A stretch of DNA of 64,000 nucleotides, from contig CAYZCL010000108.1 of NCBI GenBank assembly GCA_964476595.1, positions 1-64,000 of the forward strand, written 5' to 3'. The position numbers and the translations under genes are program-made. Of the stretch, positions 14,988 through 22,665 are shown in pieces (the first letter of the stretch is position 1; every line of letters begins with the position of its first letter). The stretch comes from JALSRD01 sp964476595 (GTDB lineage Bacteria; Desulfobacterota; Desulfobacteria; Desulfobacterales; JALSRD01). Below the pieces are notes generated by a model. It ran no database searches, had not been told where the DNA came from, and worked only from the letters and a program-made list of their open reading frames with translations.

Positions 14988-17627
14988 TCACTCCAGTTCG
15001 CGGGCCTGTTCGTGCAGTTCGTTCAGGCGGTTGAGGGCCTCGAGGGGTGTCATGCGGGCGATGTCCAGCCGGCGCAGCCGGTCCAGCAGCGCCTTTTCGG
15101 GGGGTTCGAAGAGCTGCAGCTGCACCCCGCCCCGGGGGTCCGCCCCGCCGTCGCTTTTCCCGGCGCCGCGTGCGCCCAGGTGGTGGTCGCCGTTTTCCAG
15201 CGCCGCCAGCACCTTGCGCGCCTGCCGGATGACGTCGTCGGGGATGCCCGCCAGCCGGGCCACCTGGATGCCGTAGCTGCGGTTGGTACCGCCGGCCACC
15301 AGCTTGCGCAGAAAGATGATCTCGTCGTTCCACTCCTTGACGGCGATGTTGAAATTCTTCACGCGCGCCTTGGTGCGCGCCAGCTCGGTGAGCTCGTGGT
15401 AGTGGGTGGCGAACAGAGTCTTGACGCCGCGGCCGTGCAGGTCGTGCAGGTAGGCGGCCACGGCCCAGGCGATGCTCAGCCCGTCGAAAGTGCTGGTGCC
15501 GCGCCCGATCTCGTCCATGATCACCAGGCTGCGGCCGGTGGCGTTGTTGAGAATGTTGGCCGTCTCCTGCATCTCCACCAGGAAGGTGCTCTGACCCGAG
15601 GACAGGTTGTCCAGGGCCCCCACGCGGGTGAAAATGCGGTCGGTGACCGCCAGAGAGGCCGCGGCGGCCGGCACGAAAGAGCCCATCTGGGCCAGCACCA
15701 CGCTCAGGGCCACCTGACGCAGCACGGTGGACTTGCCGGCCATGTTGGGGCCGGTGATGATAAGCACCTGGTTCTCGTCGTCGTCCAGGGTGATGGAATT
15801 GGGCACGAAACGCTCGCCGGCGATGAGCGTCTCGACCACCGGGTGGCGCCCGTCCTCGATGTGGATGCGCCCCTCGTCGTTGAGCCGCGGCCGGCAGTAG
15901 TCGCGGCGCTCGGCCACGAAGGCCAGGTTGAGCAGGCAGTCCAGGCGGGCCAGGAAGCCCGCCACGTCCTGCACCAGGTCATTGGCGGCCGCAGCCTGCT
16001 CGCGGACGGACGAGAAGATGCGGTACTCCAAGGCCGCACGGCGCTCCTCGGCGCCCAGCACCTTCATCTCGAATTTTTTGAGCTCGTCGGTGATGTAGCG
16101 CTCGGAGTTGACCAGCGTTTGCTTGCGCACGTAGTGGTCCGGCACGTCGGCGGCGCGCGACTTGGGCACCTCGATGTAGTAGCCGAAAACCTTGTTGAAG
16201 CGCACCTTGAGGGTGGTGATGCCGGTGCGCTGCTTCTCGCGGCTCTCCAGCGCCACCAGCCAGCCCTTGCCGTCGGAGCTGACGGCCATCAGTTCGTCGA
16301 GTTCGTCGTCGAAGCCCGGCCGGATGATGCCGCCCTCGTTGACCGTCAAGGGGGCGTCGTCGCGGATGGCCTCGGCGATCACCCGGGCCAGCTCGTCGAG
16401 CCGCGACAGGTCCCGGCGCCAGCGGAACAGCTCGCTGTCGAACTCCGCCAGCAGGGTCCACACCCGCGGCAGGCCCTCCAGCGAGCGCCGCAGGGCGAGA
16501 AGATCGCGGGCGTTGCACTGCCCCATGACGATCTTGCTGCCCAGGCGCTCCAGGTCGGCCACGGATTTCAGGGCCTCGCGCAGCTCGCCGGTGGTGTGGA
16601 TCTTCTCCAGGGCTTCGGCCACGGCCGCCAGGCGGCGCTCGATGCGCTGCGCGTCGGTGAGCGGGTAGCGCAGCCAGTGGTTGAGCAGCCGGCCGCCCAT
16701 GGCGGTCACGGTGCGGTCGATGACGCCGATGAGGGTGCCGCGCCGTGACCCGCTCTGCAGGTTGCGGAACAGCTCCAGGTTGCGCACCGAGACGTCGTCC
16801 AGCCACAGGTAGCTGTCCAGGCGGTAGGTCTCGATCCCCCGCAGGTGGGCCACGTCCTGTTTCTGGGTCCGGCGGATGTAGAACAGCAGCGCCCCGGCGG
16901 CGGCGATGCCGGCCCGGAGGCCCTCGCAGCCGAAACCCTCCAGGGAGACCGTGTTGAACTGCTCCAGCAGGCGGCGCCGGCCGCGTTCGGGGTGGAAGGC
17001 CTCGGCCTCCAGCCAGGTGACCGGCTTCTCGTCGAGCGCCCGCACCAGCTCCCGCAGGGCGGCGTCTTCCCGCAGGTCCTCGGGCAGCAGGGTCTCGCTG
17101 GGGCCCACGCGTCGCACCTCGTCGACCATGGCGGCGGTGTCGCGGGTCTGGCACAGCCGGAAGCCGCCCGTGGAGAGGTCCACCGTGGCCAGGCCGAAGT
17201 CGTCGCCCAGGCGGTGGACGGCCAGCAGGTAGTTGTTCTCTTTTTCGTTCAGAAACTCGTTTTCGACGATCATGCCGGGCGTGATCACCCGCACCACCTC
17301 GCGCTTGACCAGCCCCTTGGCCTTGGCGGGGTCCTCGACCTGGTCGCAGACGGCCACCTTGTAGCCGTGCTCGAGCAGCCGCGCGATGTAGCCCTGCACG
17401 GCGCGGTACGGCACGCCGCACATGGGCACCGGCGATTCGTCGTTCTTGTTGCGGGAAGTCAGGGTGATGTCGAGCACGCGCGAGGCGGTCTCGGCATCCT
17501 CGAAGAACATCTCGTAGAAATCCCCCATGCGGTACATTAGGATGGCGTCGGCGTACCGGTCCTTGATGGACAGGTACTGCTGCATCATGGGGGTGACTTT
17601 AGCGGGACGCATAAGGAAAGCAGTCAC
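14988..17627 (-). CDS. mutS: DNA mismatch repair protein MutS
   Basis: About 879 residues, normal for bacterial MutS. The N-terminal mismatch-reading motif GDFYEMFFEDA (Phe-x-Glu wedge) is near residue 32-42. The C-terminal ABC-type ATPase has Walker A GPNMAGKST at 626-634, the LSSGQSTFLVEM signature and Walker B DEIGRGTSTFDG. It binds mismatches as a dimer, recruits MutL and starts repair. The start is uncertain: a GTG at the listed end, an ATG five codons in (17612) or one at 17588 are possible, and none has a clear ribosome site. mutL is not in the window. It follows lapA closely on the same strand. Confidence 0.96.
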   Translation of the reverse strand: MTAFLMRPAKVTPMMQQYLSIKDRYADAILMYRMGDFYEMFFEDAETASRVLDITLTSRNKNDESPVPMCGVPYRAVQGYIARLLEHGYKVAVCDQVEDPAKAKGLVKREVVRVITPGMIVENEFLNEKENNYLLAVHRLGDDFGLATVDLSTGGFRLCQTRDTAAMVDEVRRVGPSETLLPEDLREDAALRELVRALDEKPVTWLEAEAFHPERGRRRLLEQFNTVSLEGFGCEGLRAGIAAAGALLFYIRRTQKQDVAHLRGIETYRLDSYLWLDDVSVRNLELFRNLQSGSRRGTLIGVIDRTVTAMGGRLLNHWLRYPLTDAQRIERRLAAVAEALEKIHTTGELREALKSVADLERLGSKIVMGQCNARDLLALRRSLEGLPRVWTLLAEFDSELFRWRRDLSRLDELARVIAEAIRDDAPLTVNEGGIIRPGFDDELDELMAVSSDGKGWLVALESREKQRTGITTLKVRFNKVFGYYIEVPKSRAADVPDHYVRKQTLVNSERYITDELKKFEMKVLGAEERRAALEYRIFSSVREQAAAANDLVQDVAGFLARLDCLLNLAFVAERRDYCRPRLNDEGRIHIEDGRHPVVETLIAGERFVPNSITLDDDENQVLIITGPNMAGKSTVLRQVALSVVLAQMGSFVPAAAASLAVTDRIFTRVGALDNLSSGQSTFLVEMQETANILNNATGRSLVIMDEIGRGTSTFDGLSIAWAVAAYLHDLHGRGVKTLFATHYHELTELARTKARVKNFNIAVKEWNDEIIFLRKLVAGGTNRSYGIQVARLAGIPDDVIRQARKVLAALENGDHHLGARGAGKSDGGADPRGGVQLQLFEPPEKALLDRLRRLDIARMTPLEALNRLNELHEQARELE

Positions 17628-17674
17628 GTCGGGCGCCGGCCCGGACGGGGATCAGGCTGCCTGTCCGGACCGTG

Positions 17675-18073
17675 TCAGGCCTTCTCCTGCGGCTGGGTTT
17701 CCGGTGCTTTGGATGCGCTCTCGGCGGTCGGCGTGCCGGCGGCGGCCTCGACGGCCGGGGCCTTGTAGCTCTCCAGCTCCTTTTTCAGGGAAGCGATCAT
17801 CTCAAGGTGGGAGTTGTTGGCGGCGTTGAGGGTTTTGATCTCCTTGCGCAGCCGCATGCGTGCGGGAAAACTGAAGATGTAGGCCAGGACGATACCGGCC
17901 ACGAAACAGGAGACAAACAGTATCCAGTTTTTGACTTCTCCCAGGTTGTACTCCTTGAACAGCAGGTTGAGGGTGTAGGCCTGCTTGTCGGTGAAAAATT
18001 CCTGGTTGGAGAAGATGAACACCGCGATGGCGGCGGCAATCAGGAACCAGATAAAATACTTAAATTTCTTCAT
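17675..18073 (-). CDS. LapA-family (DUF1049) membrane protein
   Basis: A 132-residue inner-membrane protein with two hydrophobic segments (about 7-22 and 48-70), the spacing of the LapA/YciS family that helps regulate LPS synthesis. The second segment is followed by a basic patch (RMRLRKEI) and a coiled coil (LNAANNSHLEMIASLKKELES), then an Ala/Pro/Glu-rich disordered tail. The ATG has AGGAG upstream. It lies between the HIT gene and mutS on the same strand. No LapB gene adjoins it here. Confidence 0.78.
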   Translation of the reverse strand: MKKFKYFIWFLIAAAIAVFIFSNQEFFTDKQAYTLNLLFKEYNLGEVKNWILFVSCFVAGIVLAYIFSFPARMRLRKEIKTLNAANNSHLEMIASLKKELESYKAPAVEAAAGTPTAESASKAPETQPQEKA

Positions 18074-18091
18074 ACTGTTTCTCCTGTAAAA

Positions 18092-18577
18092 TCATTTAGA
18101 TATTTCAAGCTTCCTGAAATGCGGCTTCAATTTGTCACGGGTGGCCTGCAGGTGTTCCGGAATGACCCGCACCTCTCCGAAGACGGTCAGCGCGTTGACA
18201 TCGCCGAACCAGCGCGGCACCACGTGAAAGTGCAGGTGCTCCTCGATGCCGGCGCCCGCCACGCGACCCAGGTTGAGCCCCACGTTGAACCCGTCGGGGT
18301 TCATGACGCGCTTGAGGATGGTCACGCAGTGCCGCACGGTGGCCAGCAGGTCGCTCATCTCCTCGTCGCGCAGCTCCTCAAGCTGCGACAGGTGCCGGCG
18401 CGGGGCCGCCAGCAGGTGCCCGTTGATGTACGGGAACTTGTTCATGACCACCATGCTCAGAGGCCCGCGGTAGAGGGTGTAGTCGGCGTCATCGGCCAGG
18501 GCGTTGCAGAAAACGCACCCCGCTTCCTTCTCGCCCAGGATGTACTCGATGCGCCATGGCGCCCACATGGTTTTCAC
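18092..18577 (-). CDS. HIT-family nucleotide hydrolase/transferase
   Basis: A 161-residue histidine-triad protein. The triad HLHFHVVPRW lies near residue 110, and an N-terminal zinc-like CVFC (21/24) is typical of the branch starting with a WAPWRIEYI segment. These enzymes hydrolyse or transfer nucleotidyl groups, often Ap4A or adenylylated compounds. I chose the GTG nine nt behind GGAG, which puts WAPWR near the N-terminus as usual; a TTG eight codons earlier is the alternative. A promoter with TTGAGT-17-TAAACT lies just upstream. lapA follows 18 bp downstream. Confidence 0.9.
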   Translation of the reverse strand: MKTMWAPWRIEYILGEKEAGCVFCNALADDADYTLYRGPLSMVVMNKFPYINGHLLAAPRRHLSQLEELRDEEMSDLLATVRHCVTILKRVMNPDGFNVGLNLGRVAGAGIEEHLHFHVVPRWFGDVNALTVFGEVRVIPEHLQATRDKLKPHFRKLEISK

Positions 18578-18618
18578 GACCGCTGTCTCCGTCGCCGGCA
18601 AGTGATATCAATTCGGTC

Positions 18619-18647
18619 AGTTTACTTTGTCGGGTGCCAAAACTCAA
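18619..18647 (-). promoter_or_regulatory. Promoter for the HIT gene
   Basis: On the minus strand TTGAGT, a 17-bp spacer and TAAACT, giving a start about 35 nt before the HIT GTG. The -35 box overlaps the last codons of the UPF0280 gene. Confidence 0.5.
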
Positions 18648-19387
18648 CCTTTTTTTCCCGCCAGCGGCACGACCCGCAGGTCGCCCCACATGCCGACGCG
18701 GTCGCCCACGACGATCACCAGGCCCGTCAGGCCGGGGATGCGCCGGCCCTGCCGGATGGCCTCCGGGATGTCGGCGGCGGCCCGCACCCGGTTGCCGATG
18801 GCGGTTGCGGCGGCGTCGGCCAGCGCGCCCGAGGGCGACAGCACGCACACCGCGTCGGCGCGGCCCAGGCTCAGGGAGTGGCCCACGGTTCCCGAGGAGG
18901 TGCACACGCACAGGTCCCCGCCGCGGCAGTCGACCTCCAGGCCCAGCCGCATGCTCAGAGGCGAGCGCCCGGCGTACAGCGCCACGGTCAGGGGCCCGTC
19001 GGTGCGCACGAACACGTCACCGCCGTTTTCGACGATCACCCGGCGGCTGTGCGCCAGCAGGCCGCGGCCCACCCGGTGGGCGATGGCACCGGCCACGGCC
19101 GCCATGGGCCCCACGCCGGCGGCGGCCCCGGCGGCGGCCATGTCGCGTACGATGGCCGGCGCCGGTCCGGGGGACTTCCAAGGCGCCAGGCTGGCGGCGA
19201 AATCCGGGAAGCGCCGGATGTAGCCCTCGATGTGGCCGCGGTAGTGCAGCACGAGGTCACGCGTGCGCTCGGCCAAGGGGCGCTCGGCCTGCACGTGCAG
19301 GTCGGTCTCCTGGACCACCACGCGAAAGGCGGTCAGCTGCGGGTGGTGCACCCGCCGCCGGTAGGTGCGCTGGGTGCGTCTGGCCAT
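18644..19387 (-). CDS. UPF0280 family protein (ApbE-like fold)
   Basis: A 247-residue cytoplasmic protein of the UPF0280 family, related in fold to the flavin transferase ApbE. Family-like features are the N-terminal RTYRRRV, the Gly/Ala-rich GPMAAVAGAIAHRVG, the segment VIVENGGDVFV, and SSGTVGHSLSLGRADAVCVL. It is common in methanogens and anaerobic proteobacteria; its reaction is not established. It begins 4 bp after the dgt stop, so it belongs to the overlapping leftward operon. Confidence 0.85.
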   Translation of the reverse strand: MARRTQRTYRRRVHHPQLTAFRVVVQETDLHVQAERPLAERTRDLVLHYRGHIEGYIRRFPDFAASLAPWKSPGPAPAIVRDMAAAGAAAGVGPMAAVAGAIAHRVGRGLLAHSRRVIVENGGDVFVRTDGPLTVALYAGRSPLSMRLGLEVDCRGGDLCVCTSSGTVGHSLSLGRADAVCVLSPSGALADAAATAIGNRVRAAADIPEAIRQGRRIPGLTGLVIVVGDRVGMWGDLRVVPLAGKKG

Positions 19388-19391
19388 GGCG

Positions 19392-20561
19392 TCACCGGCG
19401 CCGCAGCAGCGCCTCTCCCTCGGGACCGCACTGGCGCAGGAAGTAGCGGTCGGTCATGCCGGCGATGAAATCGCGCACGATCTCGGCCGGCGCGCGCCGA
19501 CGGGTGTAGCCGGGCGACATGTTCCGGAGGAAACGCGTGAAGATGACCGAGTCGCGCCGGTCCCTGTCGATGTCTTCCAGGTAGGTCTCGAACAGCCTGC
19601 GGAAAAGCGCGCCGATAGCAGCGTGGTGGCGCTTGATCACGGGGCTCAGGTAGATGCGCTCGTAGTTGAACTGTTTCAGGGCCTGCAGGGCCGCCGAGAC
19701 TTCCTGGCTGAACCCCACGTCCCCGCGGCCGTAACTGTTCTCGATGATGTCGGTCACCAGGCGGTAGACGATGGTGCCGTTGCTGCGGCCCAGCACCCGG
19801 GCGCAGGCCGGCGGGATGTCCTCGCGCGGCACCAGCCCCAGGCGGATGGCGTCCTCCAGGTCGCGGCCGATGTAGCTGACGGTGTCGGCCAGGCGCATGA
19901 CGCAGCCCTCCAGGGTCATGGGCGTGAAGTCGAGCCGCGGGCGGGCGGCGGCCTCGGCCACCTGGCGGTCCAGGTCTTCGAAAGTCTTGCCGCGCCGGGG
20001 CTTCAGCCGGCGGTCGTGCACCTCACCGTCGTGGCACAGGATGCCGTCCAGGGTCTGCAGGCACAGGTTCAGGCCGCGTCCCTTCTTCTCCACCCGTTCG
20101 AGGAACTCGACGCTCTGCACGTTGTGGTGGAACCAGCCGATGCCGTGCTCGCGGCACAGCTCCGAGAGCAGCGTCTCGCCGTCGTGGCCGAAGGGCACGT
20201 GGCCGATGTCGTGGCCCAGGGCCACGGCCTCGATGAGGTCCTCGTTGAGGCCCAGGAAACGGCCGATGGTGCGGCCGATCTTGGAGACCAGCTGCACGTG
20301 CAGCACGCGGTGGGTGATGTGGTCGTTGTCGATCAGGTAGAACACCTGGGTCTTGTCCACGTAGCGCGTGTAGGCCAGCGAGTGCAGGATGCGGTCCACG
20401 TCCACCGAGAAGCTCTGCCGGTAGCCGCTGTCCAGGTGCGCCTCGGGGCGCCGCCGCACGCCCGCCGCGCTGGGGGTGGCCCCGGCCGCGAAGCGCGCCT
20501 TCTCGGCGCGGTTCAGTTCCCGGTGGATGTCCGCCAGGCTGGGTCGTTCAGATTTTGCCAT
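19392..20561 (-). CDS. dgt: Deoxyguanosinetriphosphate triphosphohydrolase-like HD enzyme
   Basis: A 389-residue dNTP triphosphohydrolase of the HD superfamily, which converts dGTP (or other dNTPs) to deoxynucleoside and triphosphate. Metal ligands: His84 in ITHRVLH, His117-Asp118 in ALGHDIGHVPFGHDGE, and a later Asp in MRLADTVSYIGRD. The N-terminus (RRRPEAHLDSGYRQSFSVDVDRILHS; shortened here) and YTRYVDKTQVF fit the type 2 dGTPase branch. The ATG overlaps the end of the ATP-grasp gene by 14 bp. Confidence 0.92.
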   Translation of the reverse strand: MAKSERPSLADIHRELNRAEKARFAAGATPSAAGVRRRPEAHLDSGYRQSFSVDVDRILHSLAYTRYVDKTQVFYLIDNDHITHRVLHVQLVSKIGRTIGRFLGLNEDLIEAVALGHDIGHVPFGHDGETLLSELCREHGIGWFHHNVQSVEFLERVEKKGRGLNLCLQTLDGILCHDGEVHDRRLKPRRGKTFEDLDRQVAEAAARPRLDFTPMTLEGCVMRLADTVSYIGRDLEDAIRLGLVPREDIPPACARVLGRSNGTIVYRLVTDIIENSYGRGDVGFSQEVSAALQALKQFNYERIYLSPVIKRHHAAIGALFRRLFETYLEDIDRDRRDSVIFTRFLRNMSPGYTRRRAPAEIVRDFIAGMTDRYFLRQCGPEGEALLRRR

Positions 20562-21333
20562 CTTCGATCAGTGACTCCATCAGCCGGTCGTAGTCGATGC
20601 CGAAATGCCGGAAGCCCCGCTTGCCGTATTTCATGTTGCCCTCCAGCACCCAGTAGCGCCCCCGGCTGCAGCAGATGTCCACACCCACGTCGTCCCAGCG
20701 GCAGCGCAGGGCCGTCTCGCGGGCCAGCGCCAGGGCCTCCTGCGGCACGGGCTCGGTGCCGATGCGGCCGCCGGCCGACAGGTTGGTCAGGAAACCGCCC
20801 GCGGGCGCCAGGCGCCAGTAGGCGTGCACCACGCGCCCGCCGATGACCACCACGCGCATATCGCGGTCCACGGGCAGGTACTCCTGGATGTAGGCCGCGT
20901 GGCGCCCCCGGCAGTAGTCCGCCAGTTCCCGGGGGCCGCGGATCAGGTAGACGCCCCTGCCCATCGCCGACCCCCGCGCGGCCTTGGCCACGAAGGGGTA
21001 GTCGAAGTGCTCCGGGATGCGCTGCTGCTGCCGCCGTCCGTAGAAGACCCGCGTGCGCGGATGCGCGACGCCGGTCATCTGGAACAGCGCCGTCTGGCGG
21101 ATCTTGTCCTGCACGCAGCGGTAGGTGTGATGCCCCGGAAAGGTGCGCCGCCCGGCGGCCGCCAGCAGCCCGGCGTAGAAGCTGCTGGGATAGTAGACGC
21201 AGGGCGACGACAGGATCAGCCGCCGCTCCTCGGGGCTGTAGTCCATGAAATTGGGGCGCACCCCCAGCGTGCGCACGTTGCGGCAGTGCCGCAGGCGTCC
21301 CTCCAGGGCGATGACCCGGCGTGCGGGTTTCAT
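20548..21333 (-). CDS. RimK-like ATP-grasp enzyme of unknown substrate
   Basis: A 261-residue ATP-grasp protein, expected to join a carboxylate to an amine using ATP. The pre-grasp part has PSSFYAGLLAAAG and CVQDKIRQTALF. The grasp domain shows the nucleotide-binding Lys in YPFVAKAARGSAMGRGV, QEYLPVDRDMRVVVIGG, the basic NLSAGGRIG segment and the metal-binding GVDICCSRGRYWVLEGNMKYG with the Glu-x-Asn pair. The ATG overlaps the stop of the Mut7-C gene (ATGA), indicating coupling. No precursor peptide or amino-acid ligase context is nearby. Glutamylation-type modification of a protein or small molecule is possible. Confidence 0.82.
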   Translation of the reverse strand: MKPARRVIALEGRLRHCRNVRTLGVRPNFMDYSPEERRLILSSPCVYYPSSFYAGLLAAAGRRTFPGHHTYRCVQDKIRQTALFQMTGVAHPRTRVFYGRRQQQRIPEHFDYPFVAKAARGSAMGRGVYLIRGPRELADYCRGRHAAYIQEYLPVDRDMRVVVIGGRVVHAYWRLAPAGGFLTNLSAGGRIGTEPVPQEALALARETALRCRWDDVGVDICCSRGRYWVLEGNMKYGKRGFRHFGIDYDRLMESLIEDGKI

Positions 21334-21836
21334 GGCGCGAAAAAGGCCTCCACGATTTCCTGCGCGCGCCGCAGGTGGCTTCCCGCCCAGTAGATGCGGC
21401 CGCAGTCCGGGCAGGTGGAAAACGAGGCCTGCGTCTGCCAGACATAGTCGGGGACCCGCCCCGCCGCGGCCTCGCGTGACATGGGTTCCACGGCGGTGTT
21501 GCATCGCAGGCAACGCGAGAACAGCCGCACCCGGGCGCGCGGGATGCCCAACTGCCGGATCACCTGGCGCACCTGCTCCCGCGGCGCGTCGGGTTCGATC
21601 AGCAGCGCACGTCCGGCGGGCAGTCGAGCGGCCAGGCGCCGCGTGCGCGTCAGCAGCAGCCGGTCGCGGCCGGCCAGGCGCAGGAGTCCCTCCGGGTCCG
21701 GGCGCGCCAGGTACAGGGTGTCGAAGCCCAGCGTGCGCAGCCAGCGGGCCAGTTTGCCGAGCGTGTTCTCGGCGGCGAAGCGAAGTTCGGCGTCACCGGC
21801 CGTTGCAAGTGGTTTCAAGAAAACCCCCGGGGTCAT
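21330..21836 (-). CDS. Mut7-C (PIN-fold) RNase domain protein with zinc ribbon
   Basis: A 168-residue protein. The N-terminal KLARWLRTLGFDT (28-40) plus LARPDPEGLLRLAGRDRLLLTRTRRLAARL is the Mut7-C signature, a PIN-like nuclease fold with conserved acidic residues. The C-terminus carries CLRC and CPDC pairs forming a zinc ribbon that usually accompanies this domain (CPDCGRIYWAGSH). It probably processes RNA; the target is unknown. The start at the Met before TPGVFLK is a choice, since the ribosome site is weak. Coupled to the ATP-grasp gene downstream and following the LolB-like gene by 49 bp. Confidence 0.85.
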   Translation of the reverse strand: MTPGVFLKPLATAGDAELRFAAENTLGKLARWLRTLGFDTLYLARPDPEGLLRLAGRDRLLLTRTRRLAARLPAGRALLIEPDAPREQVRQVIRQLGIPRARVRLFSRCLRCNTAVEPMSREAAAGRVPDYVWQTQASFSTCPDCGRIYWAGSHLRRAQEIVEAFFAP

Positions 21837-21885
21837 CCGTTCGGCACAGGGCCGCGTTCGGCCCCTTCCGCGACCCGCACGGTGT

Positions 21886-22665
21886 TCAGGCGCCGCCGGA
21901 CGGCGCCAGTCTGAAGACACCCTCCGGCAGGGCCGGGTTGGCCCAGCAGCGGCTGACGACCAGGCGCAGGCGGCGCCCGTCTTCCGTGCTCAGCCGCAGT
22001 TCCTGCGGCAGCTCGTAGCCGTCCACCCGGCGTCGGGCCGTCAGCGTGACACGGTAGCGCAGTCCGCCCGCGGCGCCGAAATAGGCCGCCTCGCGTACTC
22101 GGCCCCGGGCGTCGAAGGTGATCTTCTGCCGGCTGCCCCAGAAACCGTCCAGCGACAGCACCAGGCCGCCGGACCCGCCGGCGTCCGGCACCACCCGGGT
22201 ACGGGTGTGGTCGCGCAGGGGGATGCGGCCCATGAGAAGGCTCACCAGGTCGGACACGTGGATGGGAAAGCCGACCACCTTCTGCAGGTCGGGGTCGTCG
22301 GCGCGGCGGCTGTAGAACCGGCCGTCGGCCGCGGAGTGCAGGGTGATGCGCCGGCCGTCGGCGGCCAGGGTGAGCCGCCCCTGGCCCAGCAGGCCGAAAA
22401 CGTGCAGGCGGATGCGGTCGGGGGCCGCCGCGATCCAGGCCACCCGGGCGCTGCGCGACCCTTCCGGCAGCCTCAGGCTGAAAGACCCGACGCCTTTGAC
22501 GGCCCACAGGCCGCGGTTGGTCTCTTCCAGGCGCGCCAGCAGCCGCCGACCCTCGTCGCCCCCGCCGGGGGTCCGCACGAACGGTCGGGCGCAGGCGGTC
22601 AGGCACAGGGCCAGCACCGCCGTCAGCAGGCACCGCAGAAGCCTGTCACGACTTCGGCTTGCCAC
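21886..22665 (-). CDS. LolB-like outer-membrane lipoprotein
   Basis: A 259-residue lipoprotein: signal peptide with lipobox LTAC, lipidated Cys25. The mature part resembles LolB/DUF4292-type proteins, an open beta-barrel that binds lipids or lipoproteins (WAVKGVGSFSLRLPEGSRSARVAWIAAAPDRIR, in which the strand pattern is clear, then VFGLLGQGRLTLAADG). It likely helps insert lipoproteins in the outer membrane. Its start overlaps the end of the upstream TPR lipoprotein gene by 20 bp, supporting a joint role at the outer membrane. Whether it is the true LolB is uncertain. Confidence 0.75.
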   Translation of the reverse strand: MASRSRDRLLRCLLTAVLALCLTACARPFVRTPGGGDEGRRLLARLEETNRGLWAVKGVGSFSLRLPEGSRSARVAWIAAAPDRIRLHVFGLLGQGRLTLAADGRRITLHSAADGRFYSRRADDPDLQKVVGFPIHVSDLVSLLMGRIPLRDHTRTRVVPDAGGSGGLVLSLDGFWGSRQKITFDARGRVREAAYFGAAGGLRYRVTLTARRRVDGYELPQELRLSTEDGRRLRLVVSRCWANPALPEGVFRLAPSGGA